A DNA stretch of 64,000 bases from Diospyros lotus (lineage: Eukaryota; Streptophyta; Magnoliopsida; Ericales; Ebenaceae). The notes under the pieces were generated by a model, which was not told where the DNA came from, did not search any database, and saw only the letters and a program-made list of their open reading frames with translations. This document shows positions 11,630-24,020 of this stretch, one piece after another. A program made the position numbers and the translations under genes. The stretch lies in NCBI RefSeq assembly GCF_014633365.1, contig NC_068341.1, forward strand, positions 2,666,001 to 2,730,000. The letters are read 5' to 3'. Positions within the stretch are counted from its first letter, which is position 1; each line of letters begins with the position of its first letter.

Positions 11630-13834
11630 ATGCATGGCGTGGCCCATCCTTGGTCATTTCAATTTGTGGCTTAAAAATCACGTTGATATATATCAGGGGA
11701 GGCTTGGGCAGCAAGCATGGGGGCCATTAAAGGCCTTAAACGAGAACGCTTTGGGGCCATTTTGCAGGCAAAATAGAGAGGAAAAGAGGGAGAGAAATTG
11801 ATGAAGAAGAGCAGCGGGCGCACGACGGCTAAAAATGGAAGGAAAAGTGAGAAAAATTAAGGGATTTTGAAGATTAATCAGTGTTTAAAATACTCAGATA
11901 AGTGGATAAAATTAATATAAGTGTTATATGTTGAAATCATGGATTTTATATGGTTAGATTTAATTAATTTAAGCTGCAATTCTATTAAACGCAGCAAAAC
12001 GTTTTATTTCGCAACGGGAGCACAAAAGAGACCGAAAATAACTAGTTTCAGGCAAGCTCCTAATCTTCTCCTCGCATTATTTATTTTCCGTGAAAGTCTT
12101 TGATGTTTCTTATACTCTAAACCCTCTCTCACCTTAACTCGGTTCCACGCATCAATAACAATAATCCGTGTGGTAACCACTTAATGACTTTTATTTTATT
12201 AATGAGTTTATTGTTAATGGAATGAGCTAAGCAATGACGTCATGGTGTCTTTCATTTCAACCGTCACAAAGCTTCGTATCGCTTCGCTTTCCTTGGGAAT
12301 GATGCCGTACCCGTTGAACTAGGTTCTTAGAAAAGTTGTTTATGGTTTAATGGGGTTTTATTAATAATTTATTACGTATGTTGAGATGGCTTTATGTGAA
12401 TGAAAAGTAATGAGAATGGTATTACAATATTATGCGGTTATGTATATGAAGGGTTATGAGTTATGGAGAAATGTTATGTAAAGTTAAGCTGGGAAGATAT
12501 AAAGTTAATAGTGTCAGTAAGTGTGTCTAAGGGTATGGGTACAAAGTCCCTGACTGTCGACTGTGAGTCGTGGCAGTTGATGGCTGGATGTATGGGCGTC
12601 AGTCATCGGTTGTTACGATAAGCGCTAGACGGCCAGAAGAGCTGGTACTCCAGATTCCCGCCTTGGTTTGTGCATTTCATGATGTGTGTGCTACAAGGGG
12701 CTGGGTTGCATTCACGTGGGGACATGCTTTGTGTGTGATGGGATGTATGAGCATTTGCATGACCCGGTTGGTCTAAGAGCCAATTTGTGTATCCTAGGTG
12801 AGCATATGCATTTAGAGCATGCTGCATGTGTGTATTCCTATGTGAGGTGTAGCAGGGCCTGATGCTTGGTTTATCGGGGCCTTGTCATCACGTTTATGCT
12901 ACAAAGGCCATTACATTTCCTATGTGTTGCATTGCATGGTTTTATTGTTACTGTTATTCTGGACGGGAGTATCGTGCCAGGTGTCGGGAGTATCGACTCA
13001 TGTGAGCTTCAACTCGGCTTAGATATTAGCTCGGGGTTGGCCCGAGGGAAGACCAAGATCGTAGAAGTATATGATTATGTGATGTATGACATGAAGAACA
13101 CATGAAAGTATGATGGGTATCAAGAAGTGCATGTAACGAGTATCAGGAAAAGACAAATGTTAAATGTCAGGAAAAGTCGACCATGTCAGAAAAAGGCTGG
13201 TCTAAGAGAATGATGATATGGTAACCTATCTTAGGCTGCAACAGGTTTGTATGCGGGACCTGGATGCCAATGTGTGACTTATGTGGGCCCCTGGTTGCTT
13301 ATGTGCAGTTAACTTTATGTTATGCATGTAAAAGTAAGGCATGTATGGATCATGACATTGTGTGGTTGCATTGACATGAATTACATGGGGTGTCATGGGA
13401 AGAGTCATATCCTAAGCGCTCGGCCTTTCTTTCTAGAGCTTGCTGAGTCTCGCGACTCATATTTGCTTTCCATTATTCCAGGTAAGAATCGCCCGAGATA
13501 GTAGGTACGTTCAACGGGGTTTGGGTCCAGACCGTCGTGTCATGATAGCAAGTGCAGAGCTCTCCCGAAACTAGATCCTGGGTGTCATCGTACTTTTGTT
13601 AAGGTTAATGTTTACGTTTTTTTTTTAGATTGTCGTATGTTATGTAAGCCAAGATGGGCTCAAATGATGAATGATTTTGTAAAAATGATTATGAGATATG
13701 AAATGATAAAAAGAATATGATTTTAATAAGGATTTTACATGAGTTGTAGTTGTGTATTGTTCGATATTATTTTAGTAATAACCCTCTCACGAATCCTCTT
13801 GGTGCACGGGGGCTCCGGGAGGCGGGCCGTTACA
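11355..13834 (+). mobile_element. Solo LTR (2480 bp) of a long-LTR Ty3/gypsy family, nested in the CACTA element
   Basis: It starts TGTAGCATCC and ends GGGCCGTTACA, with an exact 5-bp target duplication GAAGC (11350-11354 and 13835-13839). There is no second LTR and no internal region, so it is the product of LTR-LTR recombination. It shares short blocks with the LTRs of the outer element, such as GAGTCTCGCGACTCA near 13447 and TTCCAGGTA near 13476, in the same orientation. It is therefore a related but distinct family. A TA/TG microsatellite lies at about 11592-11629. Short open frames inside are not supported as genes. Confidence 0.88.
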
Positions 13835-13910
13835 GAAGCGCAGCCATGTGGAGCACATAGGGAGGTTACGGGGCCTAACGCGCGTTGAATTTTGAAATTT
13901 GGGGTAGAAT

Positions 13911-14275
13911 TTAGCAACGGATTAGCGACGGGTCAACCCCGTCGCTAAAAAATAAAAAAATTAAATAAAAAAAACTTATATTTAGCAACGGGCTCACACC
14001 CGTGGCTAAAAAATAAAAAAAATTAAATTTAGCGACAAGCTCACACCCGTCGCTGAAAAATAAAAAAATTAAAATTTAGTGATGGGATCAACCCCGTCGC
14101 TAAAAAATAAAAAAAATTAAATAAAATAATTCAAATTTAGCGATGGGGTTCCGTCGCTAATCAGCGACGGATACAACCCCCATCGCTGATTCCGTCACTA
14201 AAAAATGTCCGTCGCTAAATTTCAACGACGCTCTTTTTAGCGACGAAATTTTCTGTCACTAAAACGCTGATTTTT
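13911..14275. repeat. Right subterminal array of the CACTA element
   Basis: Several TTTAGCGACGGG / CCCGTCGCTAAA palindromic units, the same as in the left array, end just inside the terminal TTTTTTGTAGTG. The arms are better conserved here than in the left array. Confidence 0.88.
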
Positions 14276-14282
14276 TGTAGTG

Positions 14283-17070
14283 TTGGTGTGGATGTAATCG
14301 CTGTTATATAGGGTATGGGTAAATTAAAGAAACAGAAATTTTGTGTAAACTCTCCTCGAGTATGTGTGGTTATCTTAGTATGTGTATGGGAATCGATGAG
14401 GTGTGAGCCCTAGATGTAATATTTGTGTTGCGCTATAATCGTATCAAAAGGGATGGAAATGACCTATGCGTATGAGTTAGGTGAGTAAGAGTCTATAATG
14501 GATTAGAATACAGTTTTGAATGGATATGTGGCACACATTCGCGAGGTGTGCCTAGAGCGAGCTAGGGCATGGGATACTTGCCTGAGGAAATTGTGTGTGT
14601 GGAGCTGTGGCTCATGGTGCTCATTCGGTGTGGTTCCGGCGTGGAGTAGAACATTGATTTTTGTGGTGGTGTGATGAAATTGTTAATATAAAAGGAATTA
14701 TAAATGCGTGATAGGTATTAATGCGTAAGATGATGACATGGGTGGACATAAACATTTTATGAGGTGGTTAGGGTGTATAACCACATGCGAGTGAACGGGA
14801 TACATGATGTTATTGTGACTTGTCGGGTCACTCTTATTGGTAAGTGCGTATGTATGCTTATTGGTAACCGTGAAAGAAATAGGTGAGGTAGTAACGAGGC
14901 ACAACAGGTAATCGACCGTGGGTAAAGGAGCTGTTGGCTGGTGGCCAACAGTCACCAGTTCTCTTCCTATCTATCGATCTCTTTGTTGGGAGCTCGGTAT
15001 CTGCTATGTGTAGCAATGGAAAGGAAATTACAAGTTAGACATGTTAGTTGTATACTTGAGGACTTGGGTAAACGGAATATGATGGAGTAAAGTGGTTAAA
15101 GGTTTATGAGTTGCCACGAGGTTGGAAGAAATAGTCGAAAGTAAGTTATTCTCGCGTGGAACGATCAATTGGCTAGGGAAATAGAAAATCCCAAGTGGAA
15201 TTGGGAAATTTGTGTATGTAGCCCAACATGCTTGTTGTCATTTGGGAAATTGCCCAACTTGTTGTAATTCGTGTATGGATTACTCGTATATATCTTTGGT
15301 GGTAATCTATATTCGAGGATGGAATTGAAGTGTTTAGCTATACAGTTGAATGCTGCAATGTGACGTAGAATTAATGGTATTAGAATTTGAAGATGGCGAA
15401 ATAAGGAAAAGAACTCATTGGTACGTTTATAGGCTCTGTAAATATGTGGATGTTGAGTTTTGTTCTTGGGTATAACGAGCAAATAAATTGGAAGTCTCGT
15501 GCCTAGAAGGCCTAACTATGATTTGATGATGACTGTTCTGTGACGCTTGGACATTTACTCGGAAGTGGAACAGGCAGGGTGTAGGCAATGAAACCGAACT
15601 ATGTTAGTGATAGTTTGCAGTCATTAAAGATTTGGAATTCTAGTGTAACTCTGAGTGGGGAGTTATTGTCTCGGTGACGTGTGTGGTTGGGTTCTAAGGA
15701 AATGAGTAACTAAGTGACTGTTGGGCTCAACTGTAAGGATAGTGGTTGCTAAGAGTACGCTCAGTACTAATTGCGGACCACACGCCCTAGGGTCGGTGAT
15801 TGATCGATTGAGGGGATGTGACTCATTTGGGAGCTGGTTAAGTGGTACATCGACGGAAGCATGAGATGACCTGTTATGCTAGCTAGAAGAATGTTTAACC
15901 CACATCTTTAAGTCATTTCTCCCCAAAAGCAAGACTTATGAGATGCCTTGGGGATTAGAACAGTTACTGATACGGTGAGGTGTTTTCAGTCGAGTAGGCT
16001 ACAGAGCAGATAACATCGATTTTAAAGATCGTGTTCCAGCTAACTTATAGAATATTTGAGGAGGTTAGGATTAGTATTTAGCGATTGAGAAGAGGTATGA
16101 CCCATTAGCTATTTGGAGTTAAGATCAGCAGCAAGATAGGACTAAGGGTTAGTAGTCACCGAATAAGTCATAGTAGGAATTAACAATTGGGTATGTCGAT
16201 TATTTTAGGGGGGAGATCTGGTGACATTTTTAATCTCGGGATGTACTGAGTGGAGAACGTATAGTCCTTGATAGTCCTGATTACATGACTACCCATATTT
16301 ATTAACGGGACCTCGAGTGTACGTGGCAAATTGTGGGAGAAAGTACTACCAAGAAAATGTTGTGTACCTGGTTAAGAAGCAGTTGGAAAAGTCAAACTAA
16401 ATGATATTGCTGTTGAATTCTTGATTGAGTATGTGGTATCGTTTTCATGTTCCTATGCTTCGTAAGTACGTAGCAAGTTCCAGTCGCGTTACCGAGTATT
16501 AGCCTCTCGTCATGCAAGAGGATGGCTCCACTCCTATCACTACTGGTTGTATCTAAAATTAGCGACATTTGCATTGAGATTTGTGTTGCGAGTCAGTTTA
16601 TCATTGGGATTGAATATCTCTAAATTTTGAGTTACCTTTAGGTTGATATGTGGTCGAGATAGTCTCTAACGGAAGTGTGATGGGAACGCGAGATAGTTTT
16701 GGGAAACGGTTGGATCACGATATTGTAATAAGAGAATCTTGTTGTTTGTATGTGATATGATTGTTGACGTTCTTTAAGCTGATTAAGCTATTAGTGGTCA
16801 TAACGTGGTCCAATTGAGGTGATGGATTGGGGAGATATGCTAGTGTGTTAAGTCAGGTAGGGTATGTAGTAGACTCGGACGTGTGGGAATATTGGAAAAT
16901 GATGATATGGAATGTTTGGAGAGTGTGGGACGCTGTCATGGGAATTACAGATTCATTTTGTTAAAATAGAGTTAAATGCGAGTTTAATAAATCTAACTCT
17001 TTGGAATAGGTATGTCTCTATGATAGGTTTGAGCTAACCAACGAGAATTTCGAGGACGAAATTCTATTAA
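14283..17070 (+). other. Right interior of the long-LTR element, no coding capacity seen
   Basis: About 2.8 kb with moderate base composition but stops in all frames. I find no DTG protease triad, no reverse-transcriptase YxDD-type motif and no integrase zinc finger. The open frame at 15165-15482 on the minus strand runs antisense to the element and lacks any domain. It is either unique noncoding filler, as in LARD elements, or pol decayed beyond recognition by eye. Confidence 0.6.
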
Positions 17071-17082
17071 GGAGTGGAGAAT
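17071..17082 (+). promoter_or_regulatory. Polypurine tract before the 3' LTR
   Basis: GGAGTGGAGAAT directly precedes the 3' LTR and follows the AATTTCGAGGACGAAATTC block (17046-17064). It is the expected plus-strand primer of reverse transcription in this lineage. Confidence 0.75.
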
Positions 17083-19012
17083 TATAATATCCCGAAATTG
17101 AAAATAAATAATAATTATTAAGCCAGTGTTTGGGGTCATTATTGAATATATATGAATTGAAGAGAAAGTATTTATTCATGTGATTTTGAGGAAATAGGAA
17201 ATGTAAATTATTTAAGGGTAGGCGGAAATGATTATTTAGTAGGTTAATTTAAAGAAAAATATTTAATTATTTTATTTTTTGGTGGGAAGATATTATTTGG
17301 AAAGATTTAAGGTATAAGGGAAATTATAAAAGTAGGGCATTTGTGATAATTTTTGGAAATTGTAGTTTAAAATGTAATCTCCAGGATCTATCGCGGGTCA
17401 CTTTAAAATTAGTTTAGTGCGCATATATGATTGAGGATGGTGGCTAGCTTGGTGGTCACGCGTGAGGGAGGCTTGGCCAAGAGACACGGGTTTGAATCTG
17501 CATGGAAGCTTGTGCGCTGAGGAGAAAAGGAAATATTTTTGGCAGCAAGAGGCCCAAAACGGTGCCGTTTCGGGGCGCCAGGGTAGGCCAATTGTGTGGC
17601 CACGTGGAGTGCGCTGGTGCGTCCGTGCGATAGCCTCAACTTCTTTGTTTGCATGATTTTTAAGGCCAAACTGGCCATGCTTTTTGGACAAATTTCTTTA
17701 CTAATTTAAGCTTCAATTGAAGCTCAATTAGAGGAAAAACAGAGAGCAAAATTGGAGAAGAAGCGGGCACGAAGCAGCGGCAAAGAAAGGAGAAAAGGGG
17801 AAGAAAATTCAAAAAATTAATTTTATTCCGTGCAATTAAAGGTCTAAAGGGCGAGGTAGGTTAATTAGCTTGTATTAAATATTTTTTTACGGATTAAATC
17901 TTATTTTTAGGCTATATTTTGGCTTATTTTAGTGTTATTATTATTTTACAGTATGTGGGCATTTAGGGTCAAAAATTTGCGAAATAAGGCAAGCCCTCTT
18001 CACTTTCTAATTTTTAGTGACCTCTTATACTCGTAATGGCCTCGATTTTTTACTGATTTAGCTGGATTATTGGAGATATGCGTGTAGGTCTTGTATTGAA
18101 GTTTCGTGTAATTAGTAAGAGTTATTAATTTGTGCAGTGGCAGAGCAAGGAGGTGGGAATCTGCTATTAAAAGGCAAGCTCTTAACCCTCTCCACATATT
18201 CTTTAATTCCTGTGAGAGACTCCGTAGTTTCTCGTATTTTATCCCATTCCTTACATTAATTCGTCACCTAACATTATTTATTGAGTATTATTCATTTGAT
18301 ATAATTTATATTAAATTCGGAATTTCTAGAATTTTATTTGTTGAGTGCCTACGGGGGTTTGTACTACCCCCATTCCTTTCGGAATGATGCCGAAATCAGT
18401 TTGGGGTATAGGTTCCTAGATGTACGGGTTTATCTATGGTTTTCTCGGGTTTATTTATAGTTTGGTTAGAGCTATTGAGCAGTGGGACAGGGGTCGGCTG
18501 TTTGGTGACGTTGGGGTAGACTATTATATGGCCCTGAAATGGACCGTCGGGCGGACACTCCTAGTCACTGATCGTTGACCGGTGCCGGACACTACTGATT
18601 AGCTCTGCCATTATGTGATTTATTGCATTATTCGATATGTTGTATGATCGTTCATGGTTTGATACGCACATGGGTACGGGTTGCATGTGGGGATATTCAT
18701 TTATTGAGTATGCTTGGACACAGACATTCTAGCATGGTTGGATTGCATCCGGCAAGACCATATGCATCGCGTGTGATTTTCTATGTGGGCGGAGTATGGC
18801 CTGATGCCTAGATGTATGGGCGCCAATGTATCACATTGATACTCATTATGCCATTGCATTTTTATGTGCATTGCATGATTACTGTTAGTTCACAGATCTC
18901 GGATGGGATGATCGTTTCGAGGGAGCCTACGACTCGGCTATTCTACTGCTCAAGTGTTGGGAGAACCGACACGAGCATTCGGGTGACGGGAGCACCGACC
19001 CGGGATAGCGCG

Positions 19013-21229
19013 TGTAACAGCCTGCCTTCTCGGGCTTGTTATGCCTTAAGAAATTTGGTTCATTTTTTTTTTTAAATTATTTCTGAAATTTCCTAAAACC
19101 TTAACTAGTGTTAGACGAGATGTTTACACTAGAAATTAAATACAAAGCAGAAGCTAAATTGAACCTGCTCATGACAAAACATACATGTATAACTGGACAT
19201 AGCATTTATTACAAAATTATTACATAAGTTACTAAAATACAACAAATGTACATAATGCTTAAGCTATTTAATATCATGGCACATTTCCTTGTTTCCTGAC
19301 GTCTCGTGTCACTACACATCTCCAACCTCGGTATCATCACTGCAAGTCCCGACTGGAACGTTGAATGTTCCAGGGGCGAACCCAGGTTAGATGATGAACT
19401 ATCTAAATAAGGGTACTAAATGCAATGTCATGAGTATATGCAATGTCTTTTATCGTAGGTGTCAACTGTACCCCTCATGCTGCCTATCATTTTAGCGGCC
19501 ACCTCTTTCGAAGCCGGTGTGTATGGGTGCACCCTTGATAAGGCAACGGTGCTAGTTCGTACTCCCTACAGTCTCATATGCGTGTGATCAACAATATCAA
19601 CGTGTAATTATGCATTTCATAATCATGTTATTGATGCACTATACGTGATGATTTCATATCATTGCATGCCAATATGATAAAGCATTCACAAAATTTATGA
19701 TTGTACTAAGTTTAAGCGGTAAACTTACAGCTAAATTGTCTCGAAAGGCGTGACGGTCTCGAAAATCGTGTCGGCGGCTATTTCTTAATCTTCTCGTCCT
19801 TGAGAATTCCTAAAAATATTAAACTTATTTTTAGAATATCATTCATAATTTCTTCCATTTTTTTTCTTTTATTTCTAAATCCTATTTTCTCAAAAATTGC
19901 CTAAAAATTATCTAAACTTACAAAAATCTAATTTCTCTTTACTAATATTCCTCAAACCATATTTCTAGTATTATGCAATTTTCATGGAATTTTCCAACTT
20001 AAATTCCTATTTTTCCCTTATTTCCTAATAGCTAAATATATAATTATTATATAATAATTATCTAATCTTTCATTTTATTCAATTTCTTTTCACTAATATT
20101 TCTTAAATAATACTTCTAACACTCTAAAATTTTCTTGAAATTTTTTGAATTAAAATCCTATTTTTTCTTTATTTTCATAATATAAAAATCTACTTAATTA
20201 ATTAATAAGTTTAGCATTTCAAGAAAATTCTACACTAAATAAATCATAAACAACATTTCAAATTTAATAAAAAAAATTTCAAAATTTCAAAATTTTATTT
20301 TTTTTATTTATATTTTTCTTTTTATTTCTTTTCTTTTCTTTTTTCTTTTCTATTTATTGACGGGCGCGTGGGCTGGCGCTGTCTTCCTACTCGCGGGCGC
20401 GTGTAGCCCACGCGCCCGTGCTGGTTTCTTCTCCGGCGGCCCCTCCGGGCTTCAAAGCTTCAAACGAAGCTTCCCTTCCCCTTCATTTCGACCCCCCGAA
20501 TCCAAATATACCAATAAAAACTGAAAAAAAAAACATTAAAAGTACCTTAAATCGTCGATTGAAGGTGCAGCTCCGGCGAGTTGCAATTTTCCGGCGAAGC
20601 TTCGATTCTCCCTCCTTGCTGCACCATTGGCCACCAAAGTTTCCAGAAATGATGCCCACGAGTTGAAGATCAAAACCCCGCTCTCAAATCTCTCAAATTC
20701 TCTCCCAATCGACTGATCTATGAATTAAAATTTTCGGATGCATGGGGCTTGCGCGACTTGGCTATTTATAGCCCGATTTCGACGTGCCTTGCTTCCCCAC
20801 CGTCGGCCACGTGTCCTAGAGGCCATACCTAGGTCACTTCGTCATTAAAAACCCCTCATTTGCCCTGAAAAATCAATTTGCAGGCGGCCATGAGCATTGC
20901 TCTGCAAATTTCGAATTTTTTGGATTTTTTTTTTTACATAAATTTCTATATATATGTATATCATATACAAATTTTGTAATTACGTACATACATACATATT
21001 TACATATACTATACATTTATACCTTATTACATATTTATTTATTTTTACATATTTATATAATTTCTAGCATAAACATACTTGAGCTAAATAAATTAGTCAT
21101 ATAAACATAATTTAATTTAAACCAAATTAATTACATAAACTTAATTTAATAAATTGTCTACATATCATATAGACTAAATTTATTACATGAGCATAATTTA
21201 ACTTATTCAATGTGACTTAGGGTATTACA
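19013..21229 (-). mobile_element. Solo LTR (2217 bp) nested in the 3' LTR
   Basis: It is bounded by TGTAACAG on the left and GTATTACA on the right, with an exact 5-bp duplication GCGCG (19008-19012 and 21230-21234). The uninterrupted 5' LTR shows the empty site. I place it on the minus strand because a CTATAAATAGC TATA-like box lies at 20763-20775 on that strand, followed in that direction by a GC-rich leader. Read that way it starts TGTAATACCC, typical of Tekay/Del-type LTRs. Only one LTR is present. The open frame at 20418-20666 on plus is antisense and unsupported. Confidence 0.87.
20360..20419. repeat. GC-rich 15-bp inverted repeat in the solo LTR
   Basis: ACGGGCGCGTGGGCT (20360-20374) is exactly complementary to AGCCCACGCGCCCGT (20405-20419), with a 30-bp spacer. 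It stands out against the AT-rich surroundings and lies in the part of the LTR that would be transcribed downstream of the minus-strand TATA box. A stable RNA hairpin is expected. Confidence 0.75.
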
Positions 21230-21792
21230 GCGCGCATAAGTTTGTTGGCGATATTTGTTGCCTTTCGAGGCAGCGACAGGTTGGTATGAGACTTGGGTGT
21301 CGTGTGTCTTGTGTGAGCCTCAAGGACTAATACGTGCTTTTATTTATACTTTTATACCGTGTTGGGCGTCTCATGGTTTGTGTGTGCTTGGGGGTTGGTG
21401 ATCTAGGGTGAGCTTACTGGATGTGTTCAGTCTATTGTCTTTCTTTCCTTATGTTTGTTGAGTCTCTCGACTCACTTTACTTTCTATCATTCCAGATAAT
21501 GGCAACGTGGGTCCGGGCAAGGGAGTTAGGGTCTAGCAGCAGAGTCGGTATGATGTACAGGCAATTTCGTCAGTCCCCGTCAACTCTGATATTTGCGTAG
21601 GATTTACTCTATTAGTTTTGACTGTGTTAGGTCATTCCTCGTGCATGCTTGTGTTTAATTTTGTTTTCGCTATTTTTTTTTTTGTGTATGTATGTCATTG
21701 TGGTTTTTATCTTGTGTTTCATTCTTTCTCCTTTCATAGGCGTCCCATTCAGGTAGTTTGGGTGATTGGGATATTGGAGCAGGGTACTTACA

Positions 21793-23037
21793 ATATATAT
21801 TTATTTTACAATCAAACAAATGGAATCTTATGTTTATAACTGGCGGAGGTACAAGTAAGCTAACGAACACTGGAAGCTCTCATCATTTTCAGCGAGAGAT
21901 CCAAAGCTTATGGTTCCATATAAAATAATGTTAATTAATTACGTCATTAACTTGATTAATTAAGCATAGTATATGCCTTCCTACTTGCATTTCATTTGTT
22001 TATGCCAACTTGAAATTAGTTATTTAATCCCATTCCTGCAAACTAATTAATCTATAATATATATATATATATATTATATGATATGGGGTCTCTAGATCCT
22101 CTTCACGTAATCCCATGACATCAAAAGGCTAAACTAGTTGTACATTTTATAAGAAGATACAGACCCCTTTGCACATAGGACTTTTGAAAGCCAGCTCCAA
22201 GTGGAATGAATGTACACACATATGAAGCTAAAAAGGTTGAACCTATTTTCTAGGCCAATATATAATCTACTGTCTACTATCATGAATCATCGTCATCTTC
22301 GGTGGACCTGTGTTGTGTCGACTTTTGTTTTGTCCATAGACCAATCAATATGTCAAGACATATACTTACTAATGACTAATGGCATAATAATAATAATAAT
22401 AATTAATTAACATGACCCGTCTTATAATAATATAATAATAATGAAATTAATACTGTATCTGTAAAGCAAGAAGGACATCTGACTTGGACTTGTATGATGA
22501 AATGGAAGATGAATCGAGGGTGAGGGTGGGGGTGAGGGTGAGAGTTTCCTATTTGAGGAACTGATAAGATCCTTGAGGAAATTAGGAAGTTTGGTGGGAT
22601 CCATCATCCATGGCCTAGCTTTGATGAGGCTGAAATGCACCCAACATAATTACATTTCACCAACCCTCTCTCTCTCTGTATTGTGTGTGCTTGAGGATAT
22701 CAACGTTAATTATATACATATATATATATATGGTCATACTTAATGATTCCAATCCTGGTGAGGTGAGCTGTAGGCTAAAACCAGCAGTGGAATTGACTAA
22801 CAACACTCCAGAGCAGACCAAGCAATCCTAGATATTATTCTCGCCACCAGACCCAGGATCTAACGTCAACTCCGCCCCAATATTATTATTATTATAATCT
22901 TGTATACATTGTACTTGGATGTCTTTGAAAAAAATCTTTGTAATTCTCCTTCTTTATGCAAAATTTTCTCCAAGATTCCTGTGATTTTATTTGATGTTCT
23001 ACTAAATGATGAGATTTGGTCATATTTTCACGCAAAC

Positions 23038-23075
<38 letters not shown>

Positions 23076-24020
23076 AAAGTAAAAAAAAAAAAAAACTCTT
23101 AGAAGAGCTTAATCATGAGCTGGGTGGGTAATTTATAACCTCTTCTACATTAACTCAAATAAGTAGAAAAAGGAATTTAGAACTAGTAGAGAGCTTAAAG
23201 CGGTTCCCTTTTACTACATGTATATATTATATGCATATATGATGTTTTATAATGAGAAATTTGAATGGAAGGGGGGCTGTATTCCTGTGTAAAATATCTG
23301 GGGCAACTTTCGAAAGTGGGGAAAGGATGGGAGGGGCCACATGGGCTGCTGCCACTGAAACGACGACTACAAAGTGTGTCCCACATACGTACCCTGATTT
23401 ATACATATTCATATTCACATTCATGCATGCTTTCTCTCTCGTTTCATTTCCATTATCACCAACTCGATCAGTTCCATCCCCCATGTTTTGACCCATCCCT
23501 TCCCCCCAAAGCACACATACACTGAGACTCACGGGTCCATCCAGTCAGATGGGATGAATAGATGGACGTGCAGTCGAGCTGCTTCCATTTGGGAATGGAA
23601 TGGGGGAATCCGTTGAATGATATAATGAAGCAGAATATATATATATATATATAATTTTTCAGCAGCAACTGTATAGTTAAAGAGATAAGTCTTCCCAAAT
23701 TAAAACGCAAGGTTTCTCAATTGTAATAATGTGATCCATGATGCACAACTAACTTGCTTCATAATTCTAATTAAGCCTTCTCTTGTCATTGAATAATAAT
23801 TAAGTTTCTCATCTGGAATAATAATAATAATATTACGTTACGTGAACTATCTATCTATCTATCTATCTATCTATCTGGGTCATTAAATATTAATTTACCT
23901 TTGCAATTATAATAATGTGGGAGGGGGGAAGCTAAGCTTAAACACAGAATGGAAGGAGGACGAAAGTCGCTAAATCTGTATACCGTTTGGGACTGTATTA
24001 ATTAATGAATGTTTGGATCA
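21793..24020. other. Intergenic region downstream of the ethylene receptor gene
   Basis: No gene recognised. It includes microsatellites: TA at about 22056-22076, GA at 23041-23067, TA at 23636-23652 and CTAT at about 23847-23877. The 300 bp left of 24020 should hold the 3' UTR and polyadenylation site of the receptor gene (minus strand). The block 23250-23540 is less AT-rich and open in several frames on both strands, but has no motif. Confidence 0.5.

Larger units (their letters stand above)
9458..14282 (+). mobile_element. Non-autonomous CACTA (En/Spm) transposon
   Basis: The left end is CACTACAAGAAAAA (9458) and the right end read inward is CACTACAAAAAATC (from 14282). The 3-bp target duplication TTG (9455-9457 and 14283-14285) is exact. 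Both ends carry long subterminal arrays of TTTAGCGACGGG / CCCGTCGCTAAA units (about 9480-10880 and 13911-14275), the usual binding-site architecture of CACTA elements. No transposase frame is visible. Inside are a SINE-like block (11243-11310), a 2480-bp solo LTR (11355-13834) and an AT-rich stretch (10900-11220). The orientation label is arbitrary. Confidence 0.93.
5991..21792 (+). mobile_element. Long-LTR Ty3/gypsy-type retrotransposon (Tekay/Del-like), non-autonomous, with nested insertions
   Basis: The element is bounded by two direct LTRs, 5991-8521 and 17083-21792, and by identical 5-bp flanks ATATA (5986-5990 and 21793-21797). A tRNA-iMet type primer-binding site (TGGTATCAGAGC) follows the 5' LTR. 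The interior ends with AATTTCGAGGACGAAATTC and a purine tract, a signature I know from Tekay/Del chromoviruses. Without nested insertions the interior is about 3.7 kb and shows no gag, protease, reverse transcriptase, RNase H or integrase reading frame, so this is a non-autonomous (LARD-like) or heavily decayed copy. By eye the first ~390 bp of the two LTRs differ at about 30 positions, mostly transitions, so the insertion is not recent. It carries a CACTA element in the interior and a solo LTR in the 3' LTR. Confidence 0.9.
17083..21792 (+). repeat. 3' LTR of the long-LTR element, interrupted by a solo LTR
   Basis: 17083-19012 and 21230-21792 together match the 5' LTR (5991-8521) in order. 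The first bases TATAATATCCC are a decayed TGTAACACCCC, and the end TACTTACA is intact. The break falls in the segment corresponding to about 7880 of the 5' LTR, where a 2.2-kb solo LTR was inserted. Confidence 0.9.

Noticed and set aside
15165..15482. 105-codon minus-strand open frame
   Set aside because: Antisense to the long-LTR element interior, no motif, and not conserved in any second copy.
23227..23532. Overlapping frames of 79-101 codons on both strands
   Set aside because: Open on several frames at once because of composition; none shows conserved features and the region lies in receptor 3' flank.
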